A stretch of 64,000 bases of DNA from Niveispirillum irakense DSM 11586 (lineage in GTDB: Bacteria; Pseudomonadota; Alphaproteobacteria; Azospirillales; Azospirillaceae): positions 186,001-250,000 of the forward strand of contig NZ_KE386933.1 of the NCBI RefSeq assembly GCF_000429645.1. Direction: 5' to 3'. Position 1 is the first letter of the stretch; each line of letters begins with the position of its first letter. This document shows, one piece after another, positions 17,985-27,298 of this stretch. A program made the translations under genes and the position numbers. The notes beneath the pieces were generated by a model. The model was given only the letters and a program-made list of their open reading frames with translations. It was not told the origin of the DNA and made no database searches.

Positions 17985-19865
17985 TCAGCGCCGGCCAAAC
18001 AGCCGTTCAATATCCCCCAGCTTCAGTTCCACATAGGTGGGGCGGCCATGGTTGCACTGGCCGCTATGGGGCGTGGCCTCCATCTGGCGCAGCAGGGCGT
18101 TCATCTCATCGACATTCATCGGGCGGCCGGCGCGCACGCTGCCATGGCAGGCCATGCGGGAACAGATCGCCTCCAGCTTCTCCTTCAGGGCATGGGCATC
18201 GCCCAGCTCCGCCAGCTCGTCCGCGATATCCTTGATCAGCCCGCGCACATCGGCGCGTGCCCCCAGCATGGCTGGCACTTCCCGTACCACCACGGCACCC
18301 GATCCGAAGGTTTCCAGGATCAGGCCCATTTCCGCCAGTTCCGCCGACCGTTCTCCCACCCGGTCGGCATCCGCCGGGTCCAGTTCCACGACTTCGGGGA
18401 TCAGCAGCATCTGGCGCTTCACCCCGCCGCCCAGCATGTCCTGCTTCATCCGCTCATAGACCAGCCGTTCATGGGCGGCATGCTGGTCCACGATGACGAT
18501 GCCATTTTCCGTCTGGGCGACGATATAGGTGGCGTGCAATTGCGCCCGCGCAGCCCCCAGGGGGAATTGGCTGGCCGGCGGCGGGGCGGCATCCGTCACC
18601 ACCTCATTGCGGGCAGCAGGCGCGAAGCTGGCCCCCGTGCCATCGGAGGGGGGCGCTGTTTCCCCCGGCGGCAGCGGGGCCTGGAACTGCCATGCCGCTT
18701 CCGCCATCTGGCGGGGCACGGGCGGCGGGGCCTGATATTGGTAGGGATTATAGCCGGTCCCGGCGGGCCGGGCCGGCGGTTCCCACAACAGGCTGGTCTG
18801 CGGGGCGACACGCGGCGTCAGGCTGGACAGGGTGTCGGCGGCCACCGTGGTACTGGCCCGGTGCCCGGCAGCGGCCAGCGCATGTTTCAGGGCGCCCACG
18901 ATCAGCCCGCGCACCAGGGCCTGATCGCGGAACCGCACCTCCGTCTTGGCTGGATGCACATTCACATCCACCTCATGCGGGTCCAGGTCCAGGAACAGGG
19001 CCAGCACGGGGTGACGGTCACGGGCCAGGAAATCGGCATAGGCACCGCGCACGGCTCCCACCATCAGCCGATCCTTCACCGGGCGGCCATTGACGAACAG
19101 ATATTGCCCGGCGGCGGTGGGCTTGTTGTAGGTGGGCAGGCCGATATGGCCGGTCAGTCGCACGCCTGCGCGTTCGGCATTGACGGGGATGGCATTTTCC
19201 TGGAACTCCCGTCCCAGCACGGCGCCTAACCGCACCAGACGGGCCTGTTCCGCCTCCCCCGTGCTGGCCGCCAGCCTTACCGGCGTGCGCCCCTCATCAT
19301 TCACCGTGAAGGCGACATGGGGGTGCGCCATGGCCAGCCGCTCCACCACATCCACCGCATGCTGGCTTTCGGTGCGGCTGCCTTTCAGGAATTTCAGCCG
19401 CGCGGGCGTGGCAAAAAACAGGTCGCGCACCTCCACCCGTGTGCCCTGGCCGCCCGGTGCCGGGCCGACGGGCCCCTTGGCCCCCCCTTCCACCAGGATG
19501 CTGCTCGCATGGTCGGCATCCGCCGTGCGGCTGGTGATGGTCAGCCGGCTGACAGCACCGATGGAGGGCAGGGCCTCGCCGCGGAAACCCAAGGTGCGGA
19601 TATCGGTCAGGTCGCCATCAGGCAGTTTGGACGTGGCGTGGCGCTCCAACGCCAGTTCCAACTGTTCCGGCACCATGCCCACGCCATCATCCACCACCGA
19701 CAGCAGCGCCTTGCCGCCGTCGCGCAGGGTGACATCAATCCGCCGCGCGCCGGCATCCAGCGCGTTTTCCACCAGTTCCTTCACGGCGGCGGCAGGGCGC
19801 TCCACCACCTCGCCGGCGGCGATCTGGTTGACAAGCGTTTCGGGCAGGCGGCGGATGATCGGCAT
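17985..19865 (-). CDS. mutL: DNA mismatch repair protein MutL
   Basis: From the ATG at 19865 the product has 626 residues and opens [24 protein letters not shown], the GHKL ATPase start, with [14 protein letters not shown] and [12 protein letters not shown]. The linker (about 345-430) is proline-rich. The C-terminal dimerisation domain holds [15 protein letters not shown] and, near the end, [12 protein letters not shown] and [11 protein letters not shown]. The DQHA(x)2E(x)4E-like motif suggests an endonuclease-type MutL. There is no clear ribosome site at this ATG. The frame extends into the adjacent repeat at 19949, which is almost certainly not translated. Confidence 0.95.
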   Translation of the reverse strand: MPIIRRLPETLVNQIAAGEVVERPAAAVKELVENALDAGARRIDVTLRDGGKALLSVVDDGVGMVPEQLELALERHATSKLPDGDLTDIRTLGFRGEALPSIGAVSRLTITSRTADADHASSILVEGGAKGPVGPAPGGQGTRVEVRDLFFATPARLKFLKGSRTESQHAVDVVERLAMAHPHVAFTVNDEGRTPVRLAASTGEAEQARLVRLGAVLGREFQENAIPVNAERAGVRLTGHIGLPTYNKPTAAGQYLFVNGRPVKDRLMVGAVRGAYADFLARDRHPVLALFLDLDPHEVDVNVHPAKTEVRFRDQALVRGLIVGALKHALAAAGHRASTTVAADTLSSLTPRVAPQTSLLWEPPARPAGTGYNPYQYQAPPPVPRQMAEAAWQFQAPLPPGETAPPSDGTGASFAPAARNEVVTDAAPPPASQFPLGAARAQLHATYIVAQTENGIVIVDQHAAHERLVYERMKQDMLGGGVKRQMLLIPEVVELDPADADRVGERSAELAEMGLILETFGSGAVVVREVPAMLGARADVRGLIKDIADELAELGDAHALKEKLEAICSRMACHGSVRAGRPMNVDEMNALLRQMEATPHSGQCNHGRPTYVELKLGDIERLFGRR

Positions 19866-19927
19866 GCCCAGGTCATAGCACCGATTGGGGCTGGCCGCCA
19901 AGGTGGGCCCCATATCGGGGGGTGTTA

Positions 19928-20122
19928 GAGTCCGTCCGGAAAGTTTCACGTTATCTCAACGTCTTACACGTCTTATCTTTAAACGCTACCGTCACCCCGG
20001 CGAAGGCCGGGGTCCAGAATCACAGGCGCTTTGCTCTACGAACTGGACCCCGGCCTTCGCCGGGGTGACGGGATTAAAGCATTAACATGTTGATAAAGAA
20101 CGAAAATCTTCCGGACAGACAC
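19928..20122. mobile_element. MITE-like repeat, copy 1 (195 bp)
   Basis: A 195-bp non-coding element with terminal inverted repeats (GAGTCCGTCCGGAAAG at the left; the right end reads CTTCCGGACAGACAC) and a large internal palindrome built on CACCCCGGCGAAGGCCGGGG. It is flanked by TTA at 19925-19927 and 20123-20125, a 3-bp target duplication of the TNA type. A second copy at 48239-48433 is the same length and differs at two positions only. The right-hand TTA is also the stop codon (TAA on the minus strand) of the pentapeptide gene. Confidence 0.85.
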
Positions 20123-21403
20123 TTAGTACTTCACCCCAATAACCCCTTCCAACTGCTCCCGCCGCATCCGGGCGCCGGACAGGCGGGCGCCGGTCAGGTC
20201 TGCCCCTTTCAGTTCCGCCCGCATCAGGTTGGCAAAAGACAGATCGGCACCGGCCAGATTGGCCCGGACCAGCCGCACGCCTGTCAGGTCGGCATAGCGG
20301 AGCCTTGCCCCCGCAAGCTCCGCCCGCACCACACGGCTCTCGCTGATCTGGAGATAGGCCAGGTTGGCGCCCGCCAGATTGGCATTGTTGAGATTGGCGC
20401 CAGTCAGGTTCAGTCCCCGCAGGTCGCTGGCTGACAGGTTGGCCCCGCGCAGATCGGCATCCTGCATCTGCCCAGCCTGAATCTGGGCCGATGAAAGGTC
20501 CACCCCATACAGTACGGCCCCTTTCGCCAGCAACCGGGTCAGGCAGGCATGGGACAGGGCGCCGGTGCCACGCAGGTCGAAGCCGGACAGGTCCAGTGCG
20601 CGGCCCTGTTGCCCGGCGCTGCCAACCCACAGCGCATGCTGACGCACCATTTCTTCCAGCGACTGGGGCAGGTCGGCCAGGGGGCGGCCGGCGGGCTTGT
20701 CGGTCAGGGCGCCTTCCAGATTGGCGCCGCCCAGCTCCGTCATCACCATCTGGGTCTGGGTCAGCACGGCGCCTTTCAGGCTGGCGCCGCGTATATCGGC
20801 ACCCGACAGGTCCGCCCCTTCCAGGATGGCGCCATCCAGCGTGGCATTGCGCAGATTGGCGCGGACCAGCTTGGTGCCACGCATCACCGCGTCGGTGAAA
20901 TCCGTGTGCATGGCAACCGCACCGGACAGTTTGGCCTGGGACAGGTTGGCATTGGCCAGCCGGGCCCCCTGCATATCGGTGGGACTGTCCTGATCCACGA
21001 CCACAATTTTCAGGCTGCCATCGGCCCCGCGTTCGGCCAATGACCCGTCCCGCAGGTCGGCATTGACTAGATTGGCCCCCGACAGGTCCGCCCCGCGCAG
21101 GCAGGCACCACGCAGGTCCGCCTTTACCAAGGATGCGCCGGTCATGTCGGTTTCCCGCAGGTCGGCGGCGAACAGGCTGGTGCAATCCAGATTGGCGCCA
21201 GCCAGATTGGCGCGGCGCAGGATGGCGCCTGTCAGGTCGGCATGGGCTAGGTCACGGCCCGACAGATCCAGCCCGGTCAGATCAAAATTGGACAGGACGG
21301 CGCGGGCCCCGCCCATGCGGGCGTTGCGGAACATCTCATGCCGCTTGACCAACTGGTCAAGCTGGGCCTGCGTCAATTTATAGATCGGCCTTGCTTCGCT
21401 CAA
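20123..21403 (-). CDS. Pentapeptide-repeat protein
   Basis: A 426-residue protein consisting largely of A(D/N)LxX pentapeptides (for example ADLTGAILRRANLAGANL), in two blocks separated by a short spacer (about 250-280). These fold as a right-handed quadrilateral beta-helix. Some members mimic DNA and shield gyrase, while most have unknown roles. No enzymatic domain is attached. The start at 21403 lies inside the 3' end of the DUF817 gene (26-base overlap), so the two are co-transcribed. Its TAA stop coincides with one of the TTA repeats flanking the MITE. Confidence 0.9.
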   Translation of the reverse strand: MSEARPIYKLTQAQLDQLVKRHEMFRNARMGGARAVLSNFDLTGLDLSGRDLAHADLTGAILRRANLAGANLDCTSLFAADLRETDMTGASLVKADLRGACLRGADLSGANLVNADLRDGSLAERGADGSLKIVVVDQDSPTDMQGARLANANLSQAKLSGAVAMHTDFTDAVMRGTKLVRANLRNATLDGAILEGADLSGADIRGASLKGAVLTQTQMVMTELGGANLEGALTDKPAGRPLADLPQSLEEMVRQHALWVGSAGQQGRALDLSGFDLRGTGALSHACLTRLLAKGAVLYGVDLSSAQIQAGQMQDADLRGANLSASDLRGLNLTGANLNNANLAGANLAYLQISESRVVRAELAGARLRYADLTGVRLVRANLAGADLSFANLMRAELKGADLTGARLSGARMRREQLEGVIGVKY

Positions 21404-22340
21404 CGGGGCGACCTTCGGTTGCTGCTACCTGATGCCTTATCCCTATGATCCGCCATCCGCAATAATGAAAAACCTCACCCAATGGCAGGGGGCGTCGCAC
21501 CAGGCAGACCAGGGCGTAGGACAGGATCATCAGCAGGAACCAGGAACCAAACTTGGCCGGCGATACCAGGGTCCATTCCGCCTTCTGGCTGGGATAGATC
21601 CAGGCCCCGGCAAAGGTGCCGATATTCTCTGCAAACCAGATGAACAGGGCTACCAGCGCGAAGCCCAGCAGCAGGGGCATATGGCGATGCCGGCGCCAGA
21701 TGCGGAAATGCACCCAGCAGGGCCCGAACAGCAGCCCCGCCAGCGCGAACAGGCCCCAGCGCATGTCCCACCAATAATGATGGGTGAAGAAATTGACATA
21801 GGCGGCGACCGCGAATCCCAGCGTGGCCCAGAGCGGCGGATGGCGGGTGAAGCGAAAATCGAACAACCGCCACGCCCTGGCAATATAGGAACCGACGGCG
21901 GCATACATGAAGCCGGTGAACAAAGGCACGCCGCCGAGGCGCAGCAGGCTGGGCTCCGGATAGACCCATGACCCCATGGCCGTCTTGAAAATCTCCATGC
22001 CCGTGCCGACGATATGAAAAAGCGCGATGACCAGCGCTTCCTCCCGCGTTTCCAGCCGGAATGTGATCAGCGCCACCTGCAGGGTGAGGGCGGCCAGGGT
22101 GAGGAAATCATAACGCGCCAGCGGCAGATCGCTGGGATAGAACAGCCAGGTCCCCAGCAGCAGGGCCAGCATCAATCCGCCATAAAAACAGGCCCAGGCC
22201 TGTTTCACGCCAAACCGGACAAATTCATAAGCTGCCAGCGCCAGGCCGCCACGGGTGGCGGCGGCCTGGGCGAACCGGGCTTCCCGGTCAATGAAATGCG
22301 CCAGAAAGGGCCACGCCCTGGCGCTGGATGGATGCAGCAT
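21378..22340 (-). CDS. DUF817 family membrane protein
   Basis: A 320-residue protein with about eight hydrophobic helices and the DUF817 hallmarks: WACFYGGLMLAL near the start, VGTGMEIFKTAMGSWVYPEP in the middle and ENIGTFAGAWIYPSQ near the end. It would be an inner-membrane protein of unknown function; aromatic and His residues in HHYWWDMRW are conserved-looking. It overlaps the pentapeptide gene by 26 bases. Confidence 0.88.
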   Translation of the reverse strand: MLHPSSARAWPFLAHFIDREARFAQAAATRGGLALAAYEFVRFGVKQAWACFYGGLMLALLLGTWLFYPSDLPLARYDFLTLAALTLQVALITFRLETREEALVIALFHIVGTGMEIFKTAMGSWVYPEPSLLRLGGVPLFTGFMYAAVGSYIARAWRLFDFRFTRHPPLWATLGFAVAAYVNFFTHHYWWDMRWGLFALAGLLFGPCWVHFRIWRRHRHMPLLLGFALVALFIWFAENIGTFAGAWIYPSQKAEWTLVSPAKFGSWFLLMILSYALVCLVRRPLPLGEVFHYCGWRIIGIRHQVAATEGRPVERSKADL

Positions 22341-22424
22341 GGAAATCCCCCCGAAGATAGGATGCTATATCAGGGGGTGATTGGGCGGAAAGATGGCGTT
22401 AGCCAGAGCTTCATTAGCCACCAC

Positions 22425-22940
22425 TTACCATCCAGACCGTCGCGTTGGCTTAAACCTGAGTTTTTCTGCGACGGCCCGTAAGGACTCCAGCGTCAACTCA
22501 TCATTCGACAGCACCCAAATGTGACCTATATCCTGAGGCGGCGGTGGTGGCGGAGGCTCTATCGCCGAGTTATCCGATTGTTCTAGCGGGGCTTCCAGGA
22601 TCATTTGCCCGCGCAGTGACTCAAGTCCGAACTTGTAGCCATCCACTGGCTTTCGTTGCCAACGGACTGGCATCCCATCCATAAGACCTTCACCTACGAA
22701 AGCCTCATTATTGGCGACAAAACTTGGCGCCAACCCTAGATAAACCCCAATCAATCCCGGCGAAATCGTACCCTTGTCCTCGGCGTAGCAAACATAAAAA
22801 TCAGGGCCGCGCTTGAGAGACCAAGAGAGTCCGCTTTCAGATGGAAGGACAGGGCATATAGCGTCTGCTTCAACAGCGGCATAGGCTGTTGTGCCCCATG
22901 CCATTGCAATCAAAGCAGCAACTCCAAGCAAGGCCTTCAT
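22425..22940 (-). CDS. Hypothetical exported protein
   Basis: A 171-residue product with a signal peptide (MKALLGVAALIAMAWGTTAYA), two cysteines (AICPV and YVCYAE) that may pair, and a run of eight prolines (PPPPPPP region, about 128-136) before a basic C-terminus. No family recognised. Base composition is noticeably lower in GC than the flanking genes, which may point to transfer. Confidence 0.55.
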   Translation of the reverse strand: MKALLGVAALIAMAWGTTAYAAVEADAICPVLPSESGLSWSLKRGPDFYVCYAEDKGTISPGLIGVYLGLAPSFVANNEAFVGEGLMDGMPVRWQRKPVDGYKFGLESLRGQMILEAPLEQSDNSAIEPPPPPPPQDIGHIWVLSNDELTLESLRAVAEKLRFKPTRRSGW

Positions 22941-23090
22941 AAAGCACCTATATAGCTATGCCCGCTGGATCAACTCCTGCCAACGTACCAAAGCGTCGCC
23001 AACAGATACTTCCATGGCTGCCTCCCATCCTGTCCCCGATGATGGATCAGGGACAGGGGGTTTACAAGGCTACGCAGTCCGCCGGGAAGC

Positions 23091-24839
<1,749 letters not shown>

Positions 24840-24870
24840 TTATTTTACAACATTTCATCTGCCCGACAGT

Positions 24871-25419
24871 TCAATATTCTTCCATATCGCCCTCAACCGC
24901 CTGGGGCGGCGACACCCGATATCCCTTATCCTGGTTGAAGCGCATATTGGCTTTGGCGGCGGCCATTTTCTCACTGGCTGCCCAGACCATATAGCGACGG
25001 CCGCTGCGCCAGGAGGTGCAGATTTCCGGCGGAGCGTTGCGGGCCAGATTGTTAAAATCGGGATGGGTGATGGTGAACAGGAAGGCCTGATCACCGGTAT
25101 TCTTGCGTTCATCAAAGACATAAATCTGGGATTCGGTGCGCTTTTCCCGTTCCGCCTGGGCCTCGCCCTCGGCGATGGAACGGTCGAGCACTATCAGTTC
25201 AACCTCCATCTGGCGTTCCTCGCGGCGCAGGTCCAGGGTCACCTTAACCTTTTCCCGCAGGACTTTGCTGGCCTGGGCAACCCGGCCCAACTGCGCTTTG
25301 CGCAGGCCATGGGCGCGGCGGATACGCTTGGAGATGCTGGTGGTCACCTGCATGGCGACGACACCGCCGGCCAATATTCCGAACCAGAGCGGCAGCAGAT
25401 CAAAAATGCGCTCCATCAT
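24871..25419 (-). CDS. Membrane-anchored coiled-coil protein, second of a tandem pair
   Basis: A 182-residue protein: one N-terminal helix (about 6-28), a charged coiled coil (about 40-100, with REERQMEVELIVLDRSIAEGEAQAEREK), then a compact C-terminal domain containing RRYMVWAASEKMAAAKANMRFNQDKGYRV. Its ATG overlaps the TGA of the preceding gene (ATGA at 25416-25419). The layout and the VWA-x(n)-A-x-A-x(n)-G-Y/F end are shared with that neighbour, so the two look like diverged duplicates. Function unknown. Confidence 0.65.
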   Translation of the reverse strand: MMERIFDLLPLWFGILAGGVVAMQVTTSISKRIRRAHGLRKAQLGRVAQASKVLREKVKVTLDLRREERQMEVELIVLDRSIAEGEAQAEREKRTESQIYVFDERKNTGDQAFLFTITHPDFNNLARNAPPEICTSWRSGRRYMVWAASEKMAAAKANMRFNQDKGYRVSPPQAVEGDMEEY

Positions 25420-26045
25420 GGGGTGCTGTGTCCTGCTTCGGCTGCCTTCAAACTGGCTTCTTCCAGGGCGCTCAATTCCTCCTCAGCATCGCTTTGTGGC
25501 TCTGTGATGCCAGCGATGAAAAAGCCTGTGGCGGGAGGATAGGATTTTTCCGCCATCGCTTTGGCATCGCCGATGGTCGGGGCCCAGATCACCACCTGCT
25601 GTGTGCGTGACCAGGCGCGGGACAGGAACGGGTGTTCCTTATGCTCAAACAGGGTGCGCTGCACATGCCGGTTCACCACCTCGGCGATGAATTTGCGGGC
25701 CGGTCGCTCCGGTCGCAGGAAGGCATCCTCCTCTCCCAGCACACGCATAAGCCGGGATCGGGCGATCTTCAGATCGTTCAGTTTTTTGGTGATCATATAT
25801 TGGCGGCGGCGGGCCGATTTTACCTGCGCGTCCAGCTTCACCAGCCGGGGCAGCATACTGTCCTTGCGGGCCTGGAAGCGCTGGGCCAGCAGATTAAGGC
25901 GCATCAGCCGGCCATCCAGCCCTTCCCCCTCCAGCCGGCGTCGCAAAGCGCTTTCCATACTATGGGAGATCGCCATGCCCACCAGATAGGACAGGCCGCC
26001 GATAATGGCGAACACAATGGCGGCTTCGACCAGTTTTTCCAGCAT
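25416..26045 (-). CDS. Membrane-anchored coiled-coil protein, first of a tandem pair
   Basis: A 209-residue protein: N-terminal helix (about 7-27), an Arg/Lys/Leu-rich coiled coil (about 35-115), then a C-terminal domain with QQVVIWAPTIGDAKAMAEKSYPPATGFFIAGI and an acidic tail. It precedes and overlaps the similar gene at 24871 by four bases. A structural role at the inner membrane, perhaps as a hetero-oligomer with its neighbour, is an inference. I recognise no family. Confidence 0.65.
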   Translation of the reverse strand: MLEKLVEAAIVFAIIGGLSYLVGMAISHSMESALRRRLEGEGLDGRLMRLNLLAQRFQARKDSMLPRLVKLDAQVKSARRRQYMITKKLNDLKIARSRLMRVLGEEDAFLRPERPARKFIAEVVNRHVQRTLFEHKEHPFLSRAWSRTQQVVIWAPTIGDAKAMAEKSYPPATGFFIAGITEPQSDAEEELSALEEASLKAAEAGHSTP

Positions 26046-26369
26046 GTCTGTTCCGGCACCGGCTTCTTGGACGGCACAGCGCCCTTTTCAAAAGGGATTA
26101 TAGGGCCAAGTGCACCCGCGGCGAAAGCCCGCCCCGCCCTGACCCCGCGATCATAAGGGCGAGAGACCAAGAAAAACCCGCCATCCGGGGGCGGATGGCG
26201 GGTCAGGTGCGGTTATTGGCGCCGGACGGGGAAGAAGGGGTAGGGGGGACCCATCCGGCCACTGAGCGGGGAACGATCAGTGGCTTGACTTTGCCCCAGG
26301 CCACCTGGGCTCGCTGTGACCCCCATCACCAGCATGTGCGCTTTTTTCTACGCCCTTCCGGATAGGCCG
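26046..26369. other. Intergenic region with terminator and possible short ORF
   Basis: This 324-base gap between two minus-strand genes holds the intrinsic terminator at 26171-26203 and, between it and the SDR gene, a 40-codon open frame (26213-26335, minus) without a clear ribosome site. The part nearest 26045 should contain the promoter of the tandem pair, but I see no convincing boxes. Confidence 0.4.
26171..26203 (-). terminator. Strong intrinsic terminator downstream of the SDR gene
   Basis: A 12-bp perfect stem (26176-26187 with 26192-26203) with a 4-base loop is followed on the minus strand by TTTTTC. It lies about 165 bases past the SDR stop codon. Confidence 0.85.
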
Positions 26370-27104
26370 TTACGCGGTCGCCAAGTCGATCAGTTCACCA
26401 TGCAGGGCGCAGGCCGGGACGACAAATTCCACCAGGGCGCGGGCAATGTCCGCGGGATCGCCCTGGGTGGCTGTGTCCTCGCCGGGAAAGGCCTTGGCGC
26501 GCAGGCCGGTGCGGGCGGGCCCCGGATCGACCATGTTGATACGCAGGCTGGTGTTCAGCGTTTCCGCCGCCCAGGTCCGCCCCATCATGTCGGCAGCCGC
26601 CTTGGCGGCAGCATAGGCGCTCCAATAGGCGGTGGGCTGCCGGCCCACACGGTCGGTCAACAGCAGGGCACGACCGGCATCGGACCGGCGCAGCAGCGGG
26701 TCGGTGGTGCGGATCAGGCGCATCAGGGCGGCGACGCTGACCCCGAAGACCCGCTCCCAATCCTTGGGATCGGAATGGGCGATGGGGCCCAGCGTGCCGA
26801 GCTGCGCGGCGGCATGGACCAGAATGTCCAGCCGGCCGAACCGCTCATAAAGGGCGGGGCCCAGCGCATCCAGCTTGGCACCATCGGCCAGGTCCTGGGG
26901 GATCAGGGTCGCAGCGCCGCCGGCAGCCCGGATACGATCGTCCAGTTCTTCCAGGCCGCCGACGGTCCGGGCGACCAGCACGACATGGGCGCCCTCGGCG
27001 GCCAGTTGCTCGGCCGTGGCGGCACCGATCCCGCGTGACGCGCCGGTGATCAGGGCAACACGGCCCGCCAGACGGCCGGTGGGGGAGGGGGAGACGCTAC
27101 TCAT
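26370..27104 (-). CDS. Short-chain dehydrogenase/reductase
   Basis: A 244-residue classical SDR: cofactor loop TGASRGIG near residues 20-27, HAAAQLGTL in place of NNAG, and catalytic Tyr/Lys in YAAAK. The acidic residue pattern after beta-2 is VARTVGG, with Arg suggesting NADP(H). The substrate is not indicated. The family includes YciK-like enzymes of unknown role. It is followed by a strong terminator and preceded by the rne terminator, so it is a single-gene unit. Confidence 0.85.
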   Translation of the reverse strand: MSSVSPSPTGRLAGRVALITGASRGIGAATAEQLAAEGAHVVLVARTVGGLEELDDRIRAAGGAATLIPQDLADGAKLDALGPALYERFGRLDILVHAAAQLGTLGPIAHSDPKDWERVFGVSVAALMRLIRTTDPLLRRSDAGRALLLTDRVGRQPTAYWSAYAAAKAAADMMGRTWAAETLNTSLRINMVDPGPARTGLRAKAFPGEDTATQGDPADIARALVEFVVPACALHGELIDLATA

Positions 27105-27241
27105 ATCGGTCCCTGTCAGCGAAGGGGGGAATGGTGGGTTGCTTAGCGCATTCGGCCCAGCCGGGAAAGCATCCCGGCATCAATCAAGGGCTGCCTTTGG
27201 CGTGGCACGGCGCCGCGGAGGCTTGTTACGGGTACGTAATG

Positions 27242-27274
27242 AAAAAGGGGAAGGACGTTATTGCCCTTCCCCTT
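27242..27274 (-). terminator. Intrinsic terminator of rne
   Basis: A 10-bp perfect stem (27245-27254 with 27265-27274), loop of ten, followed on the minus strand by a run of T. It stands 25 bases after the rne stop codon. Confidence 0.88.
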
Positions 27275-27298
27275 ATCATTTCGGTTCAGGAATGAACC

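Noticed and set aside
19866-19949. MutL start inside the MITE at 19949
   Set aside because: The conserved N-terminus begins at 19865; the extension is repeat-derived.
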